From Bradyrhizobium iriomotense (GTDB taxonomy: Bacteria > Pseudomonadota > Alphaproteobacteria > Rhizobiales > Xanthobacteraceae), in NCBI RefSeq assembly GCF_030160715.1, contig NZ_BSOW01000033.1:1-64000 (forward strand): DNA of 64,000 nucleotides. The letters run 5' to 3'. Within the stretch, counting starts at the first letter, position 1. Every line of letters starts with the position of its first letter. The translations under genes were made by a program, and so were the position numbers. Shown in pieces: positions 45,491 to 54,505 of the stretch. A model generated the notes under the pieces. That model ran no database searches. It saw nothing but the letters and a program-made list of their open reading frames with translations, and was not told where the DNA came from.

Positions 45491-45545
45491 ATAGGGCAAC
45501 GGCGAAGCAATAGATTCCCATCTTCATCGGCCGTGCCGTGCCAGT
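45491..45545. repeat. Repeated element, copy 2 (first copy at 39417-39472)
   Basis: GGCGAAGCAATAG then CCCATCTTCATCGGCCGTG match copy 1 apart from small differences. See copy 1 for the possible peptide reading. It lies just after the amber-interrupted gene. Confidence 0.5.
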
Positions 45546-45672
45546 TGCCGTCAAGGCTGGCCATCCCGCCCACCGTCTCGGGTCCTCGTTGAGATGCTAC
45601 CTTGAGTCGATTAACCGGGACTGAGTCTCGGCTCTTCTTATTTGGCGAGGCTGGAAGGTGATCGACGTCGAT

Positions 45673-46513
45673 ATGGAAAAGCTTCGGGAGATATACGTCT
45701 TTGTCTGCTTCGCCCTCGACATGGCGGCGCTAATTCTCTGCGTGTTTCAGGCCTGGAAAATCGGATCAGCTTCCGCCTTGGGCGTTGCATTTGTCGCATG
45801 TGGCGTGTTTCTTGTTCTTATCCCAGATTAAGACCTTCAAAGTCTGGGAGATCCAAGTTGAACTTCGCGAGACCTTGGATCGCGCCGAGGAGATAATCGG
45901 TCGAGTTCGCAAGCTGGCGTCAATCAGCCCTCGCGCAAGCTATCTGACGATCGCTTGGGGAAATCGTCTAGGGACCCCACCAGCGAGGGAGAAGCAGACC
46001 ATGCTTGATGAGATTGATAATCAGCTCGCCGACTTGAAGGTATCACCCGAGGAACTGGCTGATATTCAGCGCCCCTTCGTCAAGATGATCCGGCTGGACT
46101 TCTTTTTCCTATTTCGAGGCGTCCTCAACCAATACGCTACGATCCTCAACCAAAAGCTAATTGCGAATGTCCACGAGGCCAAAGGCGCAACTACGGCTAG
46201 CGCGGCTGCCATGCAGCATTCGGAGCTCATTTCCGCCTGGAGCAAACGAACTCAGAAGGAAGATCCAAGCGCTGACTTGGAAAGGCAGTCACTCACTGAT
46301 GTGCTGAACGACTACATGCCGAGGAACGGCGAATGGTTGAGTGACAAAGAGCTAGCAGTCGTGCAGAAGTTTAGGTCGGAAATCGTGCGACTGAACGCCG
46401 ACTGCGAGAAACAAGGCGGCTACACGCCAGAGGCAGTGTCCTTCTATGATCGATACTCGGGACATAACAATATCGACAAGGCCAAGCAATTGAGAAACGA
46501 AGTATTGCAATAG
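45673..46513 (+). pseudogene. Two-TM membrane protein gene with a probable frameshift
   Basis: ATG 45673 opens MEKLREIYVFVCFALDMAAL with two hydrophobic segments (CFALDMAALILCVFQAW and LGVAFVACGVFLVLIP) and stops at 45828. The next frame continues without a gap as QIKTFKVWEIQVELRETLDR to a stop at 46513, giving a long cytosolic helical domain (LDEIDNQLADLKVSPEELAD, RLDFFFLFRGVLNQYATIL). A one-base indel near 45815 would join them into a 280-residue protein with two N-terminal membrane helices. Alternatively the second frame starts at 45785 as its own gene. The function is unknown; the 2TM-plus-helical layout recalls small membrane effectors. Confidence 0.5.
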
Positions 46514-46714
46514 GTCATTCGCCGGACCGATTCGAGTTGCATTCATAGCGTCACCGAAATCGAAAAGGGCGAGGAAGATCTTGCCCCCATGCGTGCGGAA
46601 CCCGCTGCCAATGTTGGCAGCACGTCGCGTTGGAGGCAGCGTGACCCACCCTTCCGCTGTACCGAGCCTGCCGCGGATGTTCTAAAGCGGCGACAGCCGC
46701 CGAGCCCCTCACCT

Positions 46715-46834
46715 TCACCCGGCTTTGGAAGCTTTTGGGTGCCCCAAACATCCGCCATCCAGAGTAGCCCAGCCGGCGCACAGCATGCCAACGATGACGA
46801 CAACCACCGGCAGAATCACGGTATTTTTCTTCAT
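46715..46834 (-). CDS. Possible small membrane peptide
   Basis: A 39-codon frame on the minus strand, MKKNTVILPVVVVIVGMLCA then GWATLDGGCLGHPKASKAG, has a GAGAG motif five bases upstream and looks like a signal/lipoprotein-type peptide. It lies in the 46514-47010 stretch, which otherwise holds nothing I can support. Confidence 0.3.
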   Translation of the reverse strand: MKKNTVILPVVVVIVGMLCAGWATLDGGCLGHPKASKAG

Positions 46835-47009
46835 CTCTCTGGCTCCCAACTCGCATCCGCCTTAAAGACAACCAGCACTCTGCCCTCATCCAGAAAGCCG
46901 CCTAGCGGCGCGCCTCGCACTTCCTCGACTTGGGCTCCTTAGCGATAGGCAAGGGGACGATCAGCCACGAGGGCAAAGCGACTTCGCCAACCCGCCCGCG
47001 CCCACCGCA

Positions 47010-47132
47010 ACTTCCTTCCGCCCTGACCTCAATCCGATCGAGCAGATCTTCGCCAAACCCAAACACCTCATGCTAGCTGCAGAGCCTCGTGACGTGGGTA
47101 GGCGAACTCCTCTATCTCTTCAAGGAGGGGTG
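47010..47132 (+). mobile_element. IS630 family transposase 3' scrap
   Basis: The frame reads PDLNPIEQIFAKPKHLM, the DDE (catalytic Glu) block of IS630 transposases, followed after a shift by GELLYLFKEG*. Only the last about 40 codons survive. Confidence 0.65.
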
Positions 47133-47133
47133 A

Positions 47134-48090
47134 TTAGGCTCCCAACGCATCCAGAATGTGTTTAGCCACTTGGGGATCGTTCAAATAACCCACAATTCCA
47201 TGCCTATTATCTGTTGCATTGAGAACGGACGCATAGTTTTCGACCGAGGGATTTATAGGAAAACTCGATCCGTCGAGCGGATAGAGCGCCACCACATCTC
47301 TTGGGTCGAAAGCATTGTACCAAGCCTTGATTTTCGCCGGAAATCCAATTGGCCGGAAGCGGTCGCGAATTGCCCTGATCCCAAGGGGTGAGCCGACCGT
47401 TATGAAAGCCCGCACCTTGAGTGCTCGTCGGTCGGTGCGCAAAATGTGATAGGCAACAACAGTCCCAAGCGAATGGCCAACGATTACGCATGGAGATTCG
47501 TCGATCTTTTCCGCGACCAAGTTGTCGATTGCGTCCTGGACGCCAGGCTGTGATGTGTAGAGGTAGACATCCCGCATGAACTTCTCGATGAAGGATTGGC
47601 TAACACTGCCGGCGTTTCGATCTATCGCCCGGATAATCGCTTGAACCCAAGCCCAATTCTGAGGGCCTTTTTCGGTTGGATTTGTCCCGAATTGTTCCTG
47701 CACCTCAGCATCGCTGATACCCGCCTTGCTTCGCATTTGCTCGGCAACTTCGGCTTGGAAGCTCAAAAAGTCGGCGTCGACGCCGGCCCCCTTCGTTTGA
47801 ATGTCCGTCGTGAGAGGAATTTCGAACCTTCGCGTGAAATCATCGAGCTTGTCGCCGTAAAATGGGAAAGCGACGTCGAGCTGAGGCGGAAGAGTTCGAT
47901 TATTCTTGGCGGCCCCTTGCTTCAATGTGTCGAGCCAGCTTGCCTTCAGGACATCGGGATCCAAGCCTTGCTGGGAGCGGCCATGGACGAATACGAGTCG
48001 AGCCGGACGGTCGTCTCCAGCAAAGCTTTTCGTTGCGACGACCGTCGCGAGGCCTGCACCTGCGATAGATAGAAATCGTCGCCGGTCCAT
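47134..48090 (-). CDS. Tat-exported alpha/beta hydrolase
   Basis: 318 aa. The N-terminus MDRRRFLSIAGAGLATVVAT carries a twin-arginine motif (RRRFLS). The hydrolase fold shows LVFVHGRSQQG after the signal and the nucleophile elbow CVIVGHSLGTVVAYHIL near residue 206; an acid in the FDPRDVVALYPLDG region and His in ATDNRHGIVGYL complete a likely catalytic triad. The substrate is unknown (lipase or esterase like). It lies 41 bp downstream of the caspase gene and is co-oriented, so the two form an operon of exported enzymes. Confidence 0.75.
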   Translation of the reverse strand: MDRRRFLSIAGAGLATVVATKSFAGDDRPARLVFVHGRSQQGLDPDVLKASWLDTLKQGAAKNNRTLPPQLDVAFPFYGDKLDDFTRRFEIPLTTDIQTKGAGVDADFLSFQAEVAEQMRSKAGISDAEVQEQFGTNPTEKGPQNWAWVQAIIRAIDRNAGSVSQSFIEKFMRDVYLYTSQPGVQDAIDNLVAEKIDESPCVIVGHSLGTVVAYHILRTDRRALKVRAFITVGSPLGIRAIRDRFRPIGFPAKIKAWYNAFDPRDVVALYPLDGSSFPINPSVENYASVLNATDNRHGIVGYLNDPQVAKHILDALGA

Positions 48091-48131
48091 GTAACGTACT
48101 CCTCGGTTGAAGAACGCAAGAGATGCGCGAG

Positions 48132-49961
48132 CTATCCGCTATTCTTAAATCCGTTCTGCTGCATGTAGCTGAATACGAGCTCCATTCCTTTCGGCCCAAA
48201 TGTCGTCCACAATCCGTCACGAAGGTCGAAGCGCGCCTGTTCTATCAGCGTTGGCAAGACAACGTTCTTTACGCGCAGCAGCTGCCAGCCTTGCGACAGC
48301 ATTGGACAAAAGGGTGTGACTTCGTTCGGGTTATCTACATGCTTGTCCGACAGCGCGTTGGCCAGAAGAGCGACATCAAATAGATCGCCCCTGAGATCGC
48401 CTCTCATAAATTCCCGCACCGACCGCACCTGGTTAATTAAGTTAGCATCTGCGTAGGCGTAAGCGGCATAGATGCCGAGCGTGGGATCCACTCCCTTCAT
48501 GACTCTAATCTGGTCCGCAAGGCGCTCAGCCGCGCGCGCTCTGCTTTCTTCATCTCCTTCTATGCGGAAGGCGCCGTATTTTGCGGCAGCTCCGACCAAT
48601 GCATGCAATCTATCGAGCCTCTCTTTCTCTTCATAAGATCCGTACGACCGACTTCCGCCAACTGACGGTGCGTATGTGACGCTCGAGACTTTCCCTGCCT
48701 CGACGGTGATAGTGCCGACAAAACCCGGCAACGCCGCAATCACAGTGCCAGACCCATCGTCGAACATCAGCGCCACGGTCGCAGGACGCTCATCGGCAGG
48801 ATAGACTCTGACCAACGCGGGATCCGTGTATCGGCGAAGTATCTCCATGTCATTTCGACTCATTGCTCGAAGGACCCGGGTACCGTTGATAGCGAGTCCC
48901 ATCTCGGTCTCGAACGAGCGTGCACCCTTTGCGGTTGAGATCGACGCCTTCGCCTCGGCAAATCCTGACTCGGTTGCGACTTGCGACAATGTCTGTGCGT
49001 AGATGTTGTGAAGTGGGCCTAGCGACCCAACCTGTGTGGTCGCAAGCGCGCTGTTGACGACATCGGAGATTTTTGCATTTTGTTCTCCAAAGACTGCGCC
49101 TGGGCCAGGTGGAGATGCAGGCCGCAAGGCTCGGCCAATATAGAAGTTGTCGCGGCACTCGAGCCGAGTATCGGGAATTTGCCTGTGCTTTAGATCTATC
49201 TGCACAAGGCGAAGAGGGACCTGAACGCGCAGGTAGTCTTCAAGAAAGTAGTTCGGGACAACCAAATTCCCATCGATGGTTTTCACCATCTCTTCGCTAG
49301 GGTGCTGAAACGCTTCCAAGAAGACTGACGTATAGATTCCTGCATAAGCGTCCGCCGCGACCTTTGCTTCGATGGACGACTGCCCAGGTTCCGTAGCAAG
49401 GAATCGATCAACTTTCCCACTCCTGCCAGGTGGTGCTGGCGAGTTAGGGAAAATGAGCGTCCCGGTCAAAAGGCTCGCGTTGTATTCGGGAATTGAGCGG
49501 CACGCATCAGATATGAAGACCACGTTCGGGATTCCGCTCCGATGAGCAAGTTCCCAACTTTCCCTCAAGGTCACTGCTTCATTGGGATCGTCCGGTGCCC
49601 CGCTCAATAGCCAGTATTCGTTGAAGCCCACGCACACGCCATGACCAGAGAAATAGATCACCAAGTGAGTGAGTGTTGCGCGCCCAACAAGTTCGAAGAC
49701 AGTATCCTTGATCATCTTTGCCGTCACGGGACCGGCATCGTCGACGATGAGCTTGACTTCGAAGCCCTCTCCACAAAGCCAATCGGCGACCGACTTAGCA
49801 CCAGAGACCGCTGCCTTTAAGACGGGCAGCGTTCCAGCTTTGTTGATCCCTATCGAAACAGCCGCGCGGGTGTTCGGAACGCCGCAATCGGCGTGGCTCT
49901 TCGCTGCCCAGAGCTGCGCTAGAGCAATGCTTCCGCCAACAAGCAAGTCGCGCCGTCTCAT
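48132..49961 (-). CDS. Exported caspase-like (peptidase C14) protease
   Basis: 609 aa from ATG 49961 (GGGAGG nine bases upstream). A Tat-type signal (MRRRDLLVGGSIALAQLWAA) precedes a caspase p20-like domain: AAVSIGINKAGTLPVLKAAV, HLVIYFSGHGVCVGFNEYW (catalytic His near residue 104) and VVFISDACRS (catalytic Cys near 151). The C-terminal 400 residues are a separate domain (LFDVALLANALSDKHVDNPN) with no family I recognise. Bacterial caspase-like proteins are often cytosolic or membrane-linked; the Tat signal here implies a periplasmic or secreted protease. Confidence 0.82.
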   Translation of the reverse strand: MRRRDLLVGGSIALAQLWAAKSHADCGVPNTRAAVSIGINKAGTLPVLKAAVSGAKSVADWLCGEGFEVKLIVDDAGPVTAKMIKDTVFELVGRATLTHLVIYFSGHGVCVGFNEYWLLSGAPDDPNEAVTLRESWELAHRSGIPNVVFISDACRSIPEYNASLLTGTLIFPNSPAPPGRSGKVDRFLATEPGQSSIEAKVAADAYAGIYTSVFLEAFQHPSEEMVKTIDGNLVVPNYFLEDYLRVQVPLRLVQIDLKHRQIPDTRLECRDNFYIGRALRPASPPGPGAVFGEQNAKISDVVNSALATTQVGSLGPLHNIYAQTLSQVATESGFAEAKASISTAKGARSFETEMGLAINGTRVLRAMSRNDMEILRRYTDPALVRVYPADERPATVALMFDDGSGTVIAALPGFVGTITVEAGKVSSVTYAPSVGGSRSYGSYEEKERLDRLHALVGAAAKYGAFRIEGDEESRARAAERLADQIRVMKGVDPTLGIYAAYAYADANLINQVRSVREFMRGDLRGDLFDVALLANALSDKHVDNPNEVTPFCPMLSQGWQLLRVKNVVLPTLIEQARFDLRDGLWTTFGPKGMELVFSYMQQNGFKNSG

Positions 49962-50064
49962 GCGGTGCAACCTCCCTAAGCCTAATCAGCCTATGGTAGT
50001 ATTTTTTTTGCGAATTCCAACAAATTTCATGAAGGAAGATCGTCACTCGGCTTTACGGGGCTAA

Positions 50065-50412
50065 CTAAGCTGACTTTCGCCGCGCTCCGGCGGCCGGCTT
50101 CTTTGCTGCCGCTTCCTTCGCCGCCTTCTTGCCGGCGATCGGCATCAGCATCTCTTTCTGGCTCGCCGAGGCCTTCTTCGCCTTCTTAGCCGGCTTCTTC
50201 GATGTCTTAGTCTCGGCCACGGCGCCGCCGACGCTCTTCCGCAGCGCGTCCATCAGATCGACGACGTTCTCGCCCCTCGGCCGTTCTTTCGGAGTGATAG
50301 GTTTGCCGGCGCGCTTCAGATTGATGAGGTCGACGAGTGCTGTCTCATAATGGTCCTCAAACTTCTCGGGATCGAACCGGCCCGCCTTGCCGACGAAGTA
50401 ATGTAGGCCGAA
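50065..50412 (-). pseudogene. ku: 3' fragment of a bacterial ku gene
   Basis: The minus strand reads YFVGKAGRFDPEKFEDHYET, ALVDLINLKRAGKPITPKER and NVVDLMDALRKSVG, then a Lys/Ala-rich tail (KKPAKKAKKASASQKEM) to a stop at 50065. This is the C-terminus of Ku, the non-homologous end-joining DNA-end binding protein, with its basic tail. The beta-barrel core and start are missing and no ligD is nearby. It is a relic. Confidence 0.8.
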
Positions 50413-50451
50413 TCATTCACAATCTGCACTAAACTCTGTGTCGGCACCTGT

Positions 50452-51360
50452 TTATCTACGCAAGCTCTGAATGAGGATCTTGCTGTTGAGTTGTTGCAGC
50501 ACTTGATCGAGCTTCAGTTTCGTCGCGAAACCGATCCGCGCCTCTACTCCGGCCGGGCGCCGCTCGATCCGATCAGGCGTTACTTGAACCGGTATAAATT
50601 CCTTTATGTTCTTCGATCGAGCTTCGTCCGCTGTAAATTTTCCGAACTCAGGATTCGGACGCATCTCGGTCTTTCCTTTGATTAGAACCTCTGTGAACCG
50701 CTTCCGGAAGTCCGCAGGGTCCATTTGCACCATTGCAATGTCGACCGAGTTTGTCGACTTGGAGTCTAGGCCGAAGGTGACTTTCGTATTGGTTGCATTC
50801 GCCAGAATGAAATTGGGCGTAACGCCCGCGGTCAGCGTCACCAGGAACTCCATGGTGTAGCCGATCGACTTGTCGTTGTTGAAGCCCGAGTGAAGCGTCG
50901 AATTCTGATCCACGAGATATTGGGCCTCGAATACACGAACGATCCAGTCACCCAATCCCAATTGACCTTCAAGGAGTATGGGGCTGGCGGGAGGACAGGT
51001 GTGTGTGGCTGCCTCGACGAATGCAACATAAACATTGAGTAGAGCCGTACGTTTCGCGTTGAGCGATGCACCGAGACTCACATCGAGAGGGCTCACGCTG
51101 CCAAAGGGTCCGGTCAACGACGTGGACGGCGTCACTCCTCCCGTGGAGTCGACAGCAAGCGTCAGCGTGAGACCCGCCGCCCAGGTACTTAGATCCGGAA
51201 ACCGTCGATCATCCTTCAATTTGAGAAATGCCGCACCGATCTCGCATTTGACGCGTTCCTCGACGGCCGCGAGGGATACGTGGTCGATCGACTCCGTCGG
51301 CATCGTGGCGCACGACGTTAGCAAGGCGCAACACGACGCCAGCAAAACCTGCTTCAACAT
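50452..51360 (-). CDS. Putative outer-membrane lipoprotein of unknown function
   Basis: 302 aa from ATG 51360. The signal MLKQVLLASCCALLTSCATM ends in a lipobox LTSC. The mature part (VEERVKCEIGAAFLKLKDDR, GVTPSTSLTGPFGSVSPLDV, EFLVTLTAGVTPNFILANAT) is beta-rich and ends in a short helix (LDQVLQQLNSKILIQSLRR). No domain is recognised. It is divergent from the matrixin gene across a 230-bp gap that should hold both promoters. Confidence 0.6.
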   Translation of the reverse strand: MLKQVLLASCCALLTSCATMPTESIDHVSLAAVEERVKCEIGAAFLKLKDDRRFPDLSTWAAGLTLTLAVDSTGGVTPSTSLTGPFGSVSPLDVSLGASLNAKRTALLNVYVAFVEAATHTCPPASPILLEGQLGLGDWIVRVFEAQYLVDQNSTLHSGFNNDKSIGYTMEFLVTLTAGVTPNFILANATNTKVTFGLDSKSTNSVDIAMVQMDPADFRKRFTEVLIKGKTEMRPNPEFGKFTADEARSKNIKEFIPVQVTPDRIERRPAGVEARIGFATKLKLDQVLQQLNSKILIQSLRR

Positions 51361-51590
51361 ATGAAAGAGCCCCCAAAGCAAATAAGGTGGCACAACCCCA
51401 GCGAGAGAGCAAGCTCGACGACATTTTGGGTCAGCGTCATTGCCGCAACGCGATATCCGCTGTTGCGATTCTCCGTCATACGACCTTGACGTGTCTCCGC
51501 GCGCGATCTAGCCTATCGCCTTAATCGCCATTTTTGAACACAACGACATTTTGAACGGCTGAGACAACGTCAGCCGTAGAGGGTATTGCT

Positions 51591-52463
51591 ATGCGCAGAT
51601 TGTTTTCGGGAAGTGCTTTGGCTTTGACGACGGTTCTGGTGTGCTCGGCGGCATTCGCCGATGCAGAAAGCCCTACCGAATTGACTCGCCGACTTCTGCA
51701 GGAGGCGGTCGCCGAACCATCCAATTCGGCGAAAGTGGAAAGCCTTCTAAAGGTCCTGGTTGAGACGCCCGCGGGTTCCGGGCGCTACGTAGTCGAGGGT
51801 GATATCTCGATCGCCCGCGAGGAGATAGTCGATTACCTAAAATCGCTCAAAAATCCCGATATCGCCAGTTCGAGATCTGATGAGCTCATCGTCAATCTGG
51901 TCGGTGGCAAATTTGACTATTGGAAGAACCCGGAGCAACGAAAGTTGACGTTCGGTTTCGATGAGAAGTCTTTCCCGACCGCTGACAACGTCCAGTTTAC
52001 GCGCGCGAAATTCCGCGCTGCTGCGGATGATTGGATCGCGGCGTGCCCCGAGTGCGGGATCACTTTCACCGAAGTTGCCGAGAACCCGTTCTTCAAGATC
52101 AAGTATGAGCCGACTTCGGACGGGACGATTGCCATGTCGTTCTTTCCTAGCTCACCTCCTTCAGACAGGTTTCTTTACGTTTACAAGCCGTTCCTCGCGC
52201 AGGATCTGCAATTCGACCCGGTCGGTGTTCTGAGGCACGAAATCGGTCATATCCTGGGATATAGGCACGAGCACATTGCTAACATTCCAGGCTGTGCGAC
52301 CGAAGGTACGAGCTGGAAGCCGATCACACCGTACACGGCTAACTCGGTCATGCACTATTTCTGTGGAGGCAAAGGAAGCCTCGATCTCGCGTTACGGGAT
52401 GCAGACAAACGCGGACATCGATGTCTCTATCAGACGGGGAAGGCCTGCCCGGTTAGCAATTAG
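51591..52463 (+). CDS. Exported matrixin-type zinc metalloprotease
   Basis: 290 aa. Sec signal peptide (SGSALALTTVLVCSAAFADA). The metzincin motif HEIGHILGYRHEH (HExxHxxGxxH) lies near residue 216, followed by the Met-turn SVMHYF. This is the matrixin/astacin-like layout, complete in length. The propeptide-like N-terminal half (LTRRLLQEAVAEPSNSAKVE) lacks an obvious Cys switch. It starts a co-directional run of three different extracellular proteases. Confidence 0.85.
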   Translation: MRRLFSGSALALTTVLVCSAAFADAESPTELTRRLLQEAVAEPSNSAKVESLLKVLVETPAGSGRYVVEGDISIAREEIVDYLKSLKNPDIASSRSDELIVNLVGGKFDYWKNPEQRKLTFGFDEKSFPTADNVQFTRAKFRAAADDWIAACPECGITFTEVAENPFFKIKYEPTSDGTIAMSFFPSSPPSDRFLYVYKPFLAQDLQFDPVGVLRHEIGHILGYRHEHIANIPGCATEGTSWKPITPYTANSVMHYFCGGKGSLDLALRDADKRGHRCLYQTGKACPVSN

Positions 52464-52486
52464 CGCAAGCGACAAAGGAGCGGTCG

Positions 52487-54505
52487 ATGCGTGTCGCCGT
52501 CGTACTGGCCATGTTGCTACTCGCCTTGGCTATCGAGCCAGCCGCGTGTCAGAGCGACGCGGGAAGCCTGGCAGGGTCGTCGTTCCAGATCGAATTTCTT
52601 GGCAAAGACCCCTCGGCCGATTGGGCCAAGACGGTGTTGACGCTGATGAAGACTGGTGACGTGCCGACGAGTACGTTGACGCTTGAGAAAGGCCAAGACC
52701 CTTGCAACGCAGTATTGCAACGGCTTCAATTCGACAAATATCATCTCGGATGCTCCGACGGAATGAAGGAAGTCATCCAACAGCTCAACCCCTCCCTCCC
52801 CTCTCCCTCGCCCATCGGCCAGGAGGTCCTGTATCCGGATCTCCCGATAACCAAATCCGTGCCGTGGCGCGCCGCCTTCGACAGCGCGATTCCGGAAGAC
52901 AACGATCGGCTGGTGAAAGTCCGAGAGCTCTGGAGGAAGCGAAAAACCGGCGAGAAAGCCGCCGGTACCCAGCGCACGCTAGGATTCGAGGGCGTCGCAG
53001 TGGAATTGAAAGTGCCTACGAGTCCCGAGAACTACAAATGGGTCGAAGGCGTCGAAAAATTCAACAAGGACATCGACCGATTCGAGACGCGGGCGGTGGC
53101 AAAAGAAAGCAACCCGACGACCAATCCGAAATACAGCAACACGCCGATCGACTGGGCCGAAAGCTGTAATGCGCCGCCGATCCCAGTGACTGCGGCACCT
53201 CCCTACATTTCCCTCCTGAACGCGACGGACAACCCGAGTTGCGCGGCAGCTTGCTCGAAACCTGGTAATCCGAGTTGCCCTGAGATCGTCCTCGTTGACC
53301 AGGCCGTCGATCCTCACCCAGATCTAATCACCGCGTTGCGCAAGCCGAACATTTCGCCTGCGAACAACTGGTGCCCATTCAAAAAGTACGACGAGACGAA
53401 AAACCACGGCACCCATCTCGCCGGAATCATGGTCAGCGCAGGTGCCGCCACCGGCTTTAGAGGACTTGCACCGAATGTTTCCCTCGACAGCCAGGCGATT
53501 GCCGATGCCGCAATAACGAAGCTTTTGGATACGAAGGCGAATTTGGCGGGGATGAAGATCTACGTCTACGCAGGCAAGTTCAATAACGACTATTCGATCA
53601 CGACGTCTGAGACTCGTAGGCATAAGCCGCCGCAGGTCGAGGATATGTTGTCCAGCCAAGGCCTATGGGTGGTCGCGGCCGGGCAGCAGCCGATGGTCGA
53701 TATCGGTCGAAAAACGGCGGACTCGCCTATGAACCTGGGTGATCAGAAGAATGTAGTCGTCGTAACCGCATGCGACAATTGTTATGCGACAGGAGCGTCG
53801 GTTCCGGATTGGGCAAGCTATTCGACGGAAGGGTTGGTCACAGTCGCAGCACCCGGCGGTTCAGGCGCCCGTCAGATCCCCTCAACTATCGATGCTAGCA
53901 GCCTAGGACTTGCCTACGGGACCTCGCAATCGACAGCTCTAGTCGCTGGTCTACTCGCCGAGATGGCGAGCTGCTACCCGCAACGCTACGTGAACGGATC
54001 TCTTCTTAAACAGCGGCTCGAGGCGATTGCGAAACCCGCTCCAACGGGGGACATGTCCTCGAAAGTTTCCGCCGGCATCGTGGACGCGACGTTTGCGTAT
54101 CGCGATCCCGATACGCAACTGTTGAAACTCGCCGGCGAGACCGTGAAGAGTGCGAAAAATCTATGGTTCTGCGCCGAGAACATCCGTCTCAAAGACCTGA
54201 CAGACGAGGATGCTCTCGAAATCGGACCCATTTCAGTCAAACGGATACGAGCTATCTATCGAGAGATTGCGGGAAATCGGTCCGGTTGGCGCATCAAGTA
54301 TCAGTTGAAACAAGGCGAGCCAACTGTCACATCGCCATTGGTCAACTTCGTCACGGACGTTTCCTGGGGCCCCGATAAGCCGCTATTCTACGTCGAGGGT
54401 TCGACTGACCTTCCGTCACGCCCCATTCAGATCGATGAGGTCGAAGTTCTGCTCCCGGGTCTTGCTGGTGGCAGCATTCCTCCAGCCTTCCAGGGTTGCC
54501 GATGA
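52487..54505 (+). CDS. Exported subtilisin-like serine protease (S8)
   Basis: 672 aa with a Sec signal (VVLAMLLLALAIEPAACQS). The N-terminal about 240 residues are a non-catalytic region. The S8 domain follows: catalytic Asp in IVLVDQAVDPHPDL near 268, His in NHGTHLAGIM near 306 and Ser in YGTSQSTALVAGLLAEM near 478. The oxyanion-hole Asn, normally in an AAGN motif, is replaced by Gln in VVAAGQQPM near 397. AGGAG precedes the ATG, 23 bp after the matrixin gene. Confidence 0.85.
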   Translation: MRVAVVLAMLLLALAIEPAACQSDAGSLAGSSFQIEFLGKDPSADWAKTVLTLMKTGDVPTSTLTLEKGQDPCNAVLQRLQFDKYHLGCSDGMKEVIQQLNPSLPSPSPIGQEVLYPDLPITKSVPWRAAFDSAIPEDNDRLVKVRELWRKRKTGEKAAGTQRTLGFEGVAVELKVPTSPENYKWVEGVEKFNKDIDRFETRAVAKESNPTTNPKYSNTPIDWAESCNAPPIPVTAAPPYISLLNATDNPSCAAACSKPGNPSCPEIVLVDQAVDPHPDLITALRKPNISPANNWCPFKKYDETKNHGTHLAGIMVSAGAATGFRGLAPNVSLDSQAIADAAITKLLDTKANLAGMKIYVYAGKFNNDYSITTSETRRHKPPQVEDMLSSQGLWVVAAGQQPMVDIGRKTADSPMNLGDQKNVVVVTACDNCYATGASVPDWASYSTEGLVTVAAPGGSGARQIPSTIDASSLGLAYGTSQSTALVAGLLAEMASCYPQRYVNGSLLKQRLEAIAKPAPTGDMSSKVSAGIVDATFAYRDPDTQLLKLAGETVKSAKNLWFCAENIRLKDLTDEDALEIGPISVKRIRAIYREIAGNRSGWRIKYQLKQGEPTVTSPLVNFVTDVSWGPDKPLFYVEGSTDLPSRPIQIDEVEVLLPGLAGGSIPPAFQGCR

